Below are positions 1 to 11,597 of a DNA stretch of 64,000 nt, piece after piece. The stretch spans positions 1,454,001-1,518,000 of the forward strand of contig NW_021163025.1 in assembly GCF_004324835.1 (NCBI RefSeq). Reading direction: 5' to 3'. Position 1 is the first letter of the stretch, and every line of letters starts with the position of its first letter. The translations under genes and the position numbers were made by a program. The DNA is from Dendronephthya gigantea. Its lineage: Eukaryota; Cnidaria; Anthozoa; Malacalcyonacea; Nephtheidae. The notes beneath the pieces are model-generated. The model had not been told where the DNA came from. It did not search any database and saw only the letters and a list, made by a program, of their open reading frames with translations.

Positions 1-3000
1 GGGGTAACCCGTGAGCTACCTTGGCTTGGGGATTTTAATTAAAACTGCTAATTTCATTTAACACGTCTCGTGTCTCTCGTCGTCATGAGACTGACGACGT
101 AAAAATTTAACTTAATCAACGAAGCTTTTGTACAATTACTAAACAATTGTTTTAGAAGACAAAATCACATGAATGAATTAATCGCTGATAAACTTTCTAA
201 TAACTAAATGCTAGCATTGCTATGCTCTGGTCGATCTAAGAATTTAGCGAATTTACAAATTTCTAGTAATTTAACAATCAGCTTCTGATCGCGGATATCG
301 GCTTATCGTGTGACAATGCTTATCAGATTATCGATTAGATTTCTCCAATCCAAGGACACAGTAACAGAAAGCACAGAAACTGTGCTTCATGTCTAAACGT
401 GGAAATATTGAACCGATATTATTACCGCTTCGGTTTGCCTTTTTTTTTCACGAGATTTCTTATTCGCCAATGTCAAGACATTCGCTATCGCACGACCCTC
501 GACATTTACACCCACGGCACACGAGAGACATGAGTTTCAGTACTGACAGTGTGTGATTGATATAATCTCAGGTATAATCCTTCATTCTAGGACATTTATT
601 TCCTTTTCGTATCAATGACCAGTCTAAATTTAACCGCATTTGTTTGCTGAAGAACTTGCACAATTCAAGCTTTGAAACTGGGAATAACCTTGGAGATACT
701 TTAATAATAATCGTCCCCCAAACTGCTTATTGATTCGGTCAATATTTCCTCAGATCAGGCAATGCATGGAATTTATATATGACATATGCTCGTCAATGAC
801 CTTAGACCTTTTTGAAACGGAAAGCTGAGCAGATCGGGTTGATCGAGTTTTCGCATTTCAACTACACGTGGTTGCATTTCCAAGTACACTTCAGTGTTTT
901 CGCTGAGAAGTTTCGATTTTCTTTTGAGGGTCCTCCGGCGGGCGATAAGAAGAGTTGTTTTCACAAAGAATTCCGAATTCGAGGTAAAGTGAGTTCTTCT
1001 ACTTCAGTCACTTATAGCTGCATGTAAATTGTTTTAGCAAGTTTATGGGAATATATGAATCGCCGGTGTAAGCATGTTGGCAATTATTTGCGCCCTGAGG
1101 TATAAATAATATTGATGGATAAGTTCTGCTTCAGTATATTTGATTTCCAATAATTCTGGGGATAGAGTATAGCGACATTAGCGATTGTTTTATCATAATA
1201 TTTATATTAAATAGTTATATACGGTCGAGAAGAAGTGAAATTGCTCTCTTGCCAAAAATCTTTCATCATCTTACGTTTACAATAATAATCAATTACACCA
1301 TTTAACTCCAGAGGAATCAATGCTTACATCAGCACATGCTAAATATGTGTCTATACTTTAATATCAGTGAATGCTATGATTTATACTACAATGGCATTAG
1401 TTTGTTGCTAACTAGCCCTACTGAGTTCACCGAATCACCACTGGAATTTGTCTCAAAATCGTCTTCAAAAATCTGTAGACCTAATGGTGTATATGTCACG
1501 GTATATCCGGCATTGACTGACATAAAAGTCGCGGTAGGTTTTAGCTAATTATGAATGCCAAGGCTACTACAGTTTATATTGCATTGGTTGCTCTTGAGGT
1601 TTTAAATATTGTTCCTGTAAGAGGCTGTATCAATTCCGGAAAACCAGTTCCACAATCCTAGAATATGAAAGCAGAACTTCGAGCAAATTTCAGTCCCTAA
1701 AATTAGCACCTCGTTGATAACATTCGCAAGCTTTTGTACACTCTGAAGGCTTGTTTAGCAGTCATTCGTGACTTTTTAGCTAAACATCACAATAGCAAGA
1801 TGGCAATACGAGATTTTAGAGGTAAAAAAATGATTCTCCCAGAGGGCATTTATAATAGCGTGCTTAACCGTAATCGGAGAATTTTTCCATTAGAAGGCAA
1901 GATTACATACAGTTGGGTGGGAATATAAGCGGAGAAGAATTCCCTATATGCGTTGAGTAGAATTGTTTTCGCTATTTCTTTGTGGAGAAGACAATAAGGT
2001 CCATTAGAAACGATTAGCGTAAATGACCGGTTATCTTCATGTCGCCGATCAAGGCCAGGGTTAATACATGCAACATTTTCTTTATAGTCTGACCATTTAA
2101 ATTCTTCCGTGGCGAACAATTTCAGCCATTTATTAATGCATTTTGCAAGTCATAAAACTCATTCATTTCATTGGACGATCACGGCGACCAATCAAAAGCG
2201 AGGAAAATTAATCCGCATTGTCTGGCATTTTGACGTTATCAAAAGGTGTTTAGACACCAGTGTTTGCTCGGGAAATTTCATAATATCAAAAAGCAAACAT
2301 TTCACGGTAAACCGCGTCTAATAATATTTTCTCATTATTTTGTTCTGCTTTGCGGTTGTGACGTCAATTTGACGTCATCATGTGGATTACTTTAATTGGA
2401 TGCACACTGGCAAAAGAAAGGATTAGCCATCTCCAGGCCGTTTTAAACCCTCTTCCTGTCCATTGTATTCGACCTCGAATTGAAATGTCACCAAATTCCT
2501 TATGATATTTGCCACCAACGACAAAGAACATACTTCACGAGAAGCAGCATTAAAATTTTTCGTCTCCTAGCAACAAACAGTTTTTAAAACTGTACAGCTA
2601 CTGTGCATTTCTCCCGAGTAGGTCGTGTGCTTGCCCCAGTGAATGGAACTGATTGATTTCCTCGGTAAAATGCGCTCTTTTGTTCGTTTGATCAACAGAT
2701 AACAGATGTGACTGTGGTTGTTTGGAACATATAAGTCTTAATTTTTAAAGCGTAGGCTGCCGGATGTACCCTAATATTCAATACAAAACTTAGTCAAAAT
2801 TCATTCCCATACAGTCGTCTGACTATCCTGTTCAAAAGGGAAGTATCTGTGGTATTTCCACGCACTTTTTATACCGTAGCCGTTGGGATAAAAAGGTTTT
2901 GCAAAACATTTCATTTAGTGTTTTCCTCTGAGGTATCTAACCTTATATTCTGTCATTAGGATAGGACAGCTACAAATTACTCAGCCTTACATAACTAATC

Positions 3001-6000
3001 TGAGTATAGGGTGTTTTCAGATATTCGACCTCCACACGAAAAAACACCCACCTTTATCACGTATTCTGACGCCCCTACGTTGAAATTGTGCATGGATGAT
3101 TCAAGACTCAAATTTTTTTTCATCAGTAAGATTATTATTTACAAAACGAAATAAAATATACATAGGTTTTTGAATATACGCATGTGGATTATCAGATTGG
3201 TCTGGTTTATGTTAGTGCACGGCAAACGAAAGGAACAAAAGCTTTGGAGTTGGTTCAAGTATTTGACATGAACTCGAGAGATCGGAACTGAGGTCATTGC
3301 GCATGCTCACTACGGCTTCGTACTTCGAGATAAAAAAACATACGACATGATTGACATCGAATTTACTGAAGCCAGGTGCATCGGCATATCAAGGAAACCA
3401 TTTGTCAACATGTAATTTTCATCTCCCAGGCTTACCAAACTGTTTGTGATTCCTCTTTTTAATGAAAGCGAATCAGCAGGAACTGACGCCGATACTTGAG
3501 ATATAAATGAAAGACAATATTTCGGTTAAACAAAGTCTGTGGTTTTTTAATTTTTCCGGCTCAAAATCACGCCAGCTGCGCCTTCATCCGCATTCCTCGA
3601 AAGATTTCTGGAGAAATACATTATAAATTTGAACCTTCTCCATTAGTTTGGACTCTCAATCCAAGTTTCGCTAAGTAGGAGGTCTCATATTCAAAACACA
3701 TTGCAATTTGGGTTACCCAAAATTATATTCATCATTTGGAAAACACAGGACTGAGTCAAACACGTATCTGCTTTTCGCTTTTTTAGATGATTTTAACTAC
3801 TTTTAGAGGTGTGTACTAACTTTTTATACAAGCACATTGTTCACAAGCAAGTACTGGCACAAACACGCACGGGGCGGATCGATTTTAATAAATAGTATTA
3901 TATAATATTTTAATTTCTTATGAAATAAGCAAATATAATCAACAGTTTACAATGACAGTTTCTGTTTGGAAAATTCAATGTCTGCAGCCCATAAGTCATG
4001 AGTTTTGAATACTTTATGTGAAAGGTGCATATAGAATAAACCCCCCCCCGGAGTTGGGTGTTTCACGGTTGTAACTTGCGGTTCCTTGTTCGACTGATTT
4101 TCCGTGTTTGATCTAAAACACTTCTGATTTCCTTGAGTGTCATGGAAACGTATTTTATGTTGAGGTTTGCAAATTTATAAGAATTCTCAAAGGTGTATTC
4201 TAAAGCGAGCCAAATCGCTGTAGGAGTTTCCAGCGTTTCCGTTAAAACGTCGTAAGCAGCTTTTTAACTATAGTTGCGTGGCCTGACTCGCAAAGAATGA
4301 TAATTATATAAAATTAAAGGAAAATACCGTAAAGAAATGCTTTTAAAATCTCAAACAATCGTTAATATCTGACAGTTTCAGTATAATTAGACAACTTTGA
4401 GACCCCACGGCGACATGCATGGAAAAGATATTTTCGGTCCGCATCGTTGAAATCTTGTCATGAAAACCTGCTATGAGATTGTCTATCGATCATTATCAAC
4501 AATAGGTCAATTTTGACGCGTACCAGACAGTTTTGGAAAGTTGAAAGGTTCGACAAGGCACCCTTTACGGAGTCGAAATATTTCCGAAATATAAGGGCTG
4601 ATAAGTGAAGTGGGTGTTGAAAGATTGCCTCATTGGAACAGTGTCAAAAAATGTGTTATTAACTAAGTGATGCTCTTTTCATGTGATGCTTCAACACTTT
4701 GGTGCAAGGTCTGCATGGGTGATGTTGTCATTGAAGCTATTAATTGATAAAGTCAATATATTGGGATAAATCACGCGATGTAACTCGAATTTATCGGGAA
4801 AACAAATTTAGGACATAACACCGTCATCGGGTTGCTAAAATGGTTTATCAGTATGGATCGGAGCCAAAAATTTTGGTAGGATAATAAGATATAGGACTCA
4901 TAGAAGCCAGGTAGGCTTTTAAGGTTTTAAAAAGTAGGGATATATCTTCAATGTTGAAGTGATTTCCCGCTCTGCTCCAACATATTGTTAGCGGCTATAT
5001 CTACATGTAACTCAACTATAAAACGGATATTAACCGTCAGATTTTACATTCCTAGCGAGAAATTGGTCGGCCGAGCCATGTTGGGCAGGCTCGCTTGTAG
5101 AAATTTTAAATCCATTGCCATATATAGCTATCTAGCTATCTGCGACTGGGGATTAGGCATTTTTCGGGTCAAGAAATGCTTATATACCTGCAAATTGAAT
5201 TCCCAGGACTAAACCAATATTTATTTTCCTTATAAAAGTGCTTATCTGCTTCATATAATAACCAGCGTGATTGGGTCTATCGTTTTTGCCAAAGGCGTAT
5301 TGATGATTCTTTGTCATTTCGCTTGGCCTTTTTCTGGGTTTATCATTTGGTTCTTAGCGAGAAAGGTGAAGATCGAATCAGGTAGATCTGCTGCCTAAAA
5401 AAATTTAAGCTATATCGGTGTTCCCAAACAAAATAGATCTTTAATTGTCGTATAAATATATTCTTAACAAAAAGTAAGAAAGAAATATGGCCATAACAAT
5501 ATCAACACATGCAGTGTGAAATCTTAAATAAAAACAACGAAGAACTGAGTAGGTTAATTGTTCATGTTTACAACTAGCTTGAGAGAGGAAGGGAACTCCT
5601 CAAAGTCAAAGAAGAATAGCTTTCCTGTAAGTGTAAACAGCAAGTGACGCTAACTTTGTTCAAAGCAGTCTCCTCGGCCTAAAGTCCTGTGACGTACAAG
5701 AGACTACAGATAAGCTCTTTGTTTAGGAAATCTGATTCAATCATATCATAACAAATGACTAAGAAACTGAAACACGCTCTTAACATGAGAGCGACGTGTG
5801 ATAAAGATTCTTTCAATATGAAACTTCCTTGCGCACGCGATCTCTGACAGAGTTTGCAAATATTTTCATGACTCATGTCATCCAGACCTTGCCGCACTCT
5901 CGAATATTCTGTCTATAGAGTATTATAGCTCATATGAGTCAGTCGTGAGGCTCCGATGGTTTCAAGTTTGTTCTAGATTCTAATAAATATCTGCCTATTT

Positions 6001-7400
6001 TATAAATTCACGAGATCTCAAGTATAAGGTATTATACAACGTCATATAAATTTCTGAGGTGGCATTATGAGTAGTTAGCAGTTACCCTTAGCTTCGTGGA
6101 CCGTCTGCAAGCACCATATGATTGTATCTTACATTGTCGCGTGGAAGAGTACGTTACACTTTTAACACCTCAAGAACTCTCCAGTTGGCCACTGTATTTT
6201 TTTCCGTTTCTATATCATCTTTCGTCGAGAGTTCCTGTCGAACAAGGATGCACCCTAATCTCAAAAAGCCCTCGAGACCATTGCTGGATCGAATGACTTA
6301 TCTCAAATTGATTTGGTCTGGGGGGGGGACGATTTTACCAATGCCCGTCCATCTTTCCCCCCAGTTCTATAAACCTCGGATGCATGCTTAGACTGTCAGT
6401 CTGATAAAATTTACTGTGAGAGAAAGACGTGGGAATAAGGGTGTAGCTGTCACCTTGGCACCAAGGCCCAAACAAACTTATATAACTGTATAGAGGAAAC
6501 AGCTGCCGTTTCTATATTCAGGTACCCTGCATGGATTTCAACTTATTTCAATAGTTTTGTCCAAACATGGCGATTTTTACTAGGGATTTAGACAGATATA
6601 TGTGGTCAAGCCCTGTTTCTTTGCTGCTAAGAGCGATGATGAAAGGGTTTTTTCGTATCTCAATTCGCAAATCGATCGCCACCTCGTATCTTAAGTGCTG
6701 AATGGGGAAACAAGGACTTCATGTTTATTGAAGAAGGGTCACAATTGACGAAAAATCAACACATTAGATCTATTTCGAATTCGAAGATAAATCACACGAT
6801 TCATCGTTCAAAATACGTCAGAACGTAGACTGACCTCTGGGTTAATCGGTTTCACAATCAAGGCAATGTAGCAAAGATAACATCAATTTCAAGTGTTTAA
6901 TCACTTTGTTAGTGGCAAACGAAAATATTATGTTTTAAAATATTTTTGTTCTATCATTTTTTTATATTCTTGTCTAACTGCATGTGGATATAAGCCACCG
7001 ATATTTCTTGCAATCATATTCTGGTAATCTGGTTTATTTGTTTAAAAAATAAAAAGTTCTCAATGTTCTTCTCATGACGTTTAAACTGAAAGCTCTCGTA
7101 GCCTCTAGCTATTAATTAGTTCTTATCTATTTCATAAAATTCATATTCTTTTGGCTGGCTGACGTGATGGAAGTAAGACATTGTTTTTTTTTTTAAACGT
7201 ATTCTAAATATAATTTGAACGTGACCCTACACGTAAACGCTTCCAAACCCAATGTGAACGGATATTCTAGCTCAACAAAGGTCTACACGATTAAGAATTA
7301 TCTTGCAGACTGTATTGTAATATTTCGTCGCGAGCCAGGCAATTATGACCGCGGTTAAGCCAATCACTGTATGACTCGACCATTATATGTATCAATTACG
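1..7400. other. Gene-poor intergenic stretch
   Basis: I find no reading frame here with splice support or family resemblance; the short open frames (60-90 codons) are scattered and unlinked. The sequence is AT-rich with homopolymer runs. The only ordered signals I would name are the paired CRE palindromes near 2360 and the promoter-proximal region after 7.4 kb, listed separately. Distal regulatory sequence of the downstream receptor gene is possible but unproven. Confidence 0.5.
2359..2377. promoter_or_regulatory. Twin CRE/ATF palindromes
   Basis: Two perfect copies of TGACGTCA lie at 2359-2366 and 2370-2377, start to start 11 bases, about one helical turn. TGACGTCA is the consensus full CRE bound by CREB/ATF dimers. 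There is no gene within 5 kb downstream on the plus strand, so a distal enhancer role is only inferred. Confidence 0.4.
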
Positions 7401-7440
7401 AACGATTTGTCATCATTAGGGAGCAAATTCGAACATAGCG

Positions 7441-7448
7441 TGACGTCA
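7441..7448 (+). promoter_or_regulatory. CRE palindrome upstream of class C GPCR gene
   Basis: A third perfect TGACGTCA lies about 180 bases upstream of a strong splice donor (CCG|GTAAGT, exon end 7629) that probably closes a 5' untranslated exon of the receptor gene starting at 8026. The matching acceptor is TTTCAG at 7911-7916. Placement just upstream of a likely first exon is typical of a promoter CRE. Function is inferred. Confidence 0.35.
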
Positions 7449-8025
7449 AAACAAGGCGGGTAACTTGCACCATACAAACGGAAGTGATGTTTATAGTTTT
7501 AAGTTCACTGCGACTGTGTGGGCTGAGTTTGTGAGCACGCGCGGGTTTGTCTATCACTGACCACTGTATTTACATTGTGTTAAACGTCTAGGCAAACACT
7601 GTCTTAGTATAAAGCATATATCAAATCCGGTAAGTCGCGTCCTATAAACAATGCTTGTAAACTGTATTATTTACGGTTCTGTCTCGTTCTCAACGCTTTT
7701 TAATTGGAAACAATTTCATTTTCATAATTATTTATCTGCGATCAGTTTCAAAGATAAGTGTGGAAAGTGTTGAGCTCGAGATTGTCGTCATAATCCAGCT
7801 GTTTCACACGGCGTGGGTCCAGTGTATCGTATTTTGTGGTTTTGCCCAGGCCGGCCCCGGATTTCCCCTTAGGGTTTTGTGTACGAATGTCAAGTGCTCA
7901 TATTTATTCATTTCAGATATACAAACCGTGTGTTGGCAAAGCATCTCTAGAGGGAAGCTGTGAAAAGGATATAGACAGTAACCACAGCACTAAAATTAAA
8001 GTTACACGTTTTTAAATTCGACACA

Positions 8026-10926
8026 ATGTCCTCCGCTGTGCTTGGTATTTTCCTCGGCTTCTTGCTCGTGAATCCGACCGCTACAGCGAAACAACGTGAT
8101 GATTCTCTATGGGCTTTTAAACAGCCAGGAGACGTTGTAGTCCACGGACTCTTCCCTATACGAAAACAAACCGACAAAGGCTTCGCGTTAAATTTCGAAG
8201 GGGTCGCGTGGATGGGTGCGATGATACATAGAATCCATCAACTGAACAAGGCAAAGTCCCTACCTGGCAACATGACGTTCGGGTACTCGATTCACGACAC
8301 CGCCAGCGAGGTTAAAATCGGCCTCAGACAAACGCTGTCGGTTTTGAATGAAATATTTAATAAAGAAGACGTTCGAGACAAAGCGTTGCATATACCGGTC
8401 GTAATGGGACCTGCTATGGACGAGCTGGAAGATCGTGCGACAGAGTTGTATAAGTTATTCCGTGTGCCGAAAATCTCTTACACAATCACAAGCACCAGAT
8501 TTGGTTACAATACACTTGGGAAAAACCGTGTTCGAACGGTACCAACCGATGTTGTGCATATCGAAGCGCTGCTGAGAACTTTGAGTTACCTTAGAGCACG
8601 CGAGCTGAATGTTATTGTCGCGAACGGCAGCATTTGGAAAGAAAGATTGGAGATTTTTAAAGCATCTTTGAAAGCCGAAACGAACAGTGAACTAAATCTG
8701 AGAGATGTTTTTAATTTGAATACAATAGACGATATTAGGAGCGTGCATGAACGCATCAACGCCAAGTTTGTTATTATACTCGCCCAGTCTAATATAAGCA
8801 AGTTGATTATCCGGCGTGGTGGCATGAGATCAAAAAATCTAACGTGGATTGTGATGTCTCGATACGACGACCCCCTGCTGAAGATATTTGATACCTTTGG
8901 TGGCAAATTGACGGGGAAAGTAATAATTCGCGAACAGAGAACCGAAGAGGTCAGCCAATATCAAAACGATTTGGCTGTCACAGAATTTTCAAACGGCAAA
9001 CCAACAAAGCGAAATTGGCTGAGTGCGGTGTTTGAAAAGAGCTGCTCAAAGGAAACTTCCGTTCAAAACAAAAATGGTTTAAGTAAGGAATGTAAGAATT
9101 TTCAAAGAGGGATTCTGTCAATGACACAGCATGAAAAATCTCGTTCGTCTGTGACACTGCAAGGCATCATTGATGCTGTTAATCTCATTAGCACTGCCGT
9201 AAATGATACATTACAGAACTGTGGTCCCACCACCCCCCGGCGCTGTGCGAAATTGTCCGGCTCTGCCCTGTTTCAGAAGATCAAGGCAGCCATCCAAACG
9301 GACGATTGGAATTTGGCTAACAGTTTATACGACATAAAATTTGTGCGGATTTTCGCGGATTCGAAGAGTTCTGGAAGGCGAATGGCTACGGGGGTAAAAA
9401 CTATGAACATGGCTAAGAAATGGGTTGTCAGAGGATCAGAATTGCGTGATAAACTTAGAACATATTGGAATAATACGAAGAAACTGGACAATGATATCTC
9501 TCCTGATATTGATCAAATAAATGACAGTGTAAATTCATCACGCGCTTGTTCCCATTGTGGCGAGTCAACGAACCAATCACATTGTGTTTCCGACAATGTC
9601 GTTATCGCGTGGGCAGACTCTCCGGCAATTGCGTTGTATTTTCTCGAAAGCTTGTGCCTTCTTGCCGTTTTCTTGACGTTCGTTTACTTTTCCCGCCACA
9701 AAAACTCGCCTATCATGATACTGTGCTATTCATGGCCAGATAACATCGTCTTGGTCGTCCTGTGCGTCTTCTCCCTACTACCCATGATGCATCTCGGGCA
9801 GATGGGACCACATAGATGTACCACACTTTGGCCGGTTGTAAACGTTATTTTCGCCTTTTATACCGGACTGTTGTTGACCAAAACGTTATTCGTACAAAAC
9901 TTACTAAAGTGCGAAGTCGCTACGGAACGGCCGGGCAGGCGAATGACATTTGCTGCGGTTGTAGCTTTCCTGCAACTCTTTATTCTCACGAGTTTGTTGA
10001 TATGCGACTTCCCGAAAACCACGCATCTCGCGTGCTTGCCACGCGGGACCTTCACGCTATGCAACATCGAAGGAAATATCGGTATGTTGATTTCCATGGC
10101 ATTTAATTGGCTTCTGATGTGCTCGTTGTTCGTGCTGTCCCTCGTGGAAACACGCAAACAGAAACAGAACTTCTGCAGGACGGAAAACCTTGTTGCCGTG
10201 GCAACGGTGGCGTGGGTCTCCTACACCTGCCTGGCTTCCTTGGTGTATTTCAATATTCGCATCGAGCAGTTTCTAGTCGTTGTGTTGATTCAATGTGCTA
10301 TATATCTCCTGAACTCCGCGGTGTGCCTGGGGCTGGTATACATTCCAACGGTTCGCCTCGTTTCCACGTGGTTACGTCAGCATACGCGTCAGAAGAAGAA
10401 CCTCACTAGCATCAAACGCGCGCAGGTGATGTCATCAAAACGTCAGTCGTCGCAGCCAATCAGAGACTCGCTTTTTGGCGCAAACTTTTCAACCGACCAA
10501 TTGGCTATTCCTTCCGGGCGACATTCGGGGTACTACTTCGATCTCCGACCGACTTCGGCCATGACCGACATGTCGTACCCGACGTCGCTTGTACGAAGTG
10601 TCCACGAGCAGACTCATGTCGTCTTCGGCTACGGCCGGAGGGGAACGACCTCGTTGAATGGAGGTACCAGCCTCGAGAGCGTCCCGTCTATGGATTGGCT
10701 GGAAGCACCGAGTCAGGCCCACAGCGCAAGCAGTAGTTACGACAATTTATCGCAGGCAGCAGAAGTGACAGCGGACGAATTATCACCGCAGGAACTACTT
10801 CATGAGATCTCAACTTATTGGGAGCGACAGCGTAGCAGTGATGTAATCGCGAATGGACAATACGAGGACAATATAGAAACAAACAAATGGCCATCTTTAG
10901 AAAACCTTAGAACATCAGATTTGTAG
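8026..10926 (+). CDS. Single-exon class C (GABA-B/mGluR-like) G-protein-coupled receptor, 966 aa
   Basis: This is a complete intronless coding frame for a plasma-membrane receptor. Residues 1-21 form a signal peptide. Residues about 25-500 look like a Venus-flytrap ligand-binding ectodomain with several N-x-S/T sites. A short cysteine-bearing linker near 515-525 (CSHC...C) stands where mGluRs have a full cysteine-rich domain. Seven hydrophobic helices run about 530-778, and the 188-residue cytoplasmic tail is rich in Ser and Arg. The start is the first ATG in frame, directly before the signal peptide. A 5' UTR intron (7630-7916) is likely. Its 7TM region is clearly related to that of the convergent minus-strand gene (shared H-x-G-x-M and GLL-x-TK motifs). 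Class C receptors bind amino-acid-like ligands and act as dimers; the ligand here is unknown. The lack of coding introns contrasts with the neighbours and could reflect an old retroposition. Confidence 0.85.
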   Translation: MSSAVLGIFLGFLLVNPTATAKQRDDSLWAFKQPGDVVVHGLFPIRKQTDKGFALNFEGVAWMGAMIHRIHQLNKAKSLPGNMTFGYSIHDTASEVKIGLRQTLSVLNEIFNKEDVRDKALHIPVVMGPAMDELEDRATELYKLFRVPKISYTITSTRFGYNTLGKNRVRTVPTDVVHIEALLRTLSYLRARELNVIVANGSIWKERLEIFKASLKAETNSELNLRDVFNLNTIDDIRSVHERINAKFVIILAQSNISKLIIRRGGMRSKNLTWIVMSRYDDPLLKIFDTFGGKLTGKVIIREQRTEEVSQYQNDLAVTEFSNGKPTKRNWLSAVFEKSCSKETSVQNKNGLSKECKNFQRGILSMTQHEKSRSSVTLQGIIDAVNLISTAVNDTLQNCGPTTPRRCAKLSGSALFQKIKAAIQTDDWNLANSLYDIKFVRIFADSKSSGRRMATGVKTMNMAKKWVVRGSELRDKLRTYWNNTKKLDNDISPDIDQINDSVNSSRACSHCGESTNQSHCVSDNVVIAWADSPAIALYFLESLCLLAVFLTFVYFSRHKNSPIMILCYSWPDNIVLVVLCVFSLLPMMHLGQMGPHRCTTLWPVVNVIFAFYTGLLLTKTLFVQNLLKCEVATERPGRRMTFAAVVAFLQLFILTSLLICDFPKTTHLACLPRGTFTLCNIEGNIGMLISMAFNWLLMCSLFVLSLVETRKQKQNFCRTENLVAVATVAWVSYTCLASLVYFNIRIEQFLVVVLIQCAIYLLNSAVCLGLVYIPTVRLVSTWLRQHTRQKKNLTSIKRAQVMSSKRQSSQPIRDSLFGANFSTDQLAIPSGRHSGYYFDLRPTSAMTDMSYPTSLVRSVHEQTHVVFGYGRRGTTSLNGGTSLESVPSMDWLEAPSQAHSASSSYDNLSQAAEVTADELSPQELLHEISTYWERQRSSDVIANGQYEDNIETNKWPSLENLRTSDL

Positions 10927-11597
10927 GCGATCATACGTTAGTATGGTCTGGTAGTTAGTTATAGCTGGTAGTCTGGGAGAATATTAGTAATTAATTTATC
11001 CGTAAATATGGATTTTGAGCTAAATTGTTGTGAAAACCCTGCATTAAACGTTTTCTGGTTCGGTATTTTCCGGCCTTCCACCGTTCCTAGTTTTTCAAAG
11101 TTGCCAAGAACGTTACGAGATTGCAATGCAGTTCTCATTGGCATTGCAGCTTTTTCACAACACAACAACTACAAACAGTTGTGGATCTTTGTGATCGACA
11201 AAAACCACTCGTTCTGACGCATCGACGCATGATCTAGATTCATTATAAAGTGTATATTTGACATTCAAAATGATAAGATTTATCTGCTTACATGTATTTA
11301 TTAATATTTCACTTATGCATTTACCGCTCACTATGTATGTAGAAAGAGGCTAAGAAAAATAATATTTATACGTACAATAATTTGTTCTGTGATTCACTCA
11401 TCTTTTTACATATTTTGCCGGTGTGAACGTTGTCGGTTAGAAATCGTATCCAATCTGACTGGAAGATGTCATAAGGATATCAGATTGTGAGAATGTTTTT
11501 ACAAAAGAACTATAAAATATGAAATATTCATAACTAATACCAGTTGTGCTTGTGCCAGCCTAAACGTCCGAAGTTTTAAGGCATTTCAGAAATTCCG
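10927..11597. other. Convergent 3' intergenic region
   Basis: About 670 bases separate the 3' ends of two tail-to-tail class C receptor genes. It is AT-rich and presumably holds both 3' UTRs. Short open frames are present on both strands but none has support. Confidence 0.5.
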
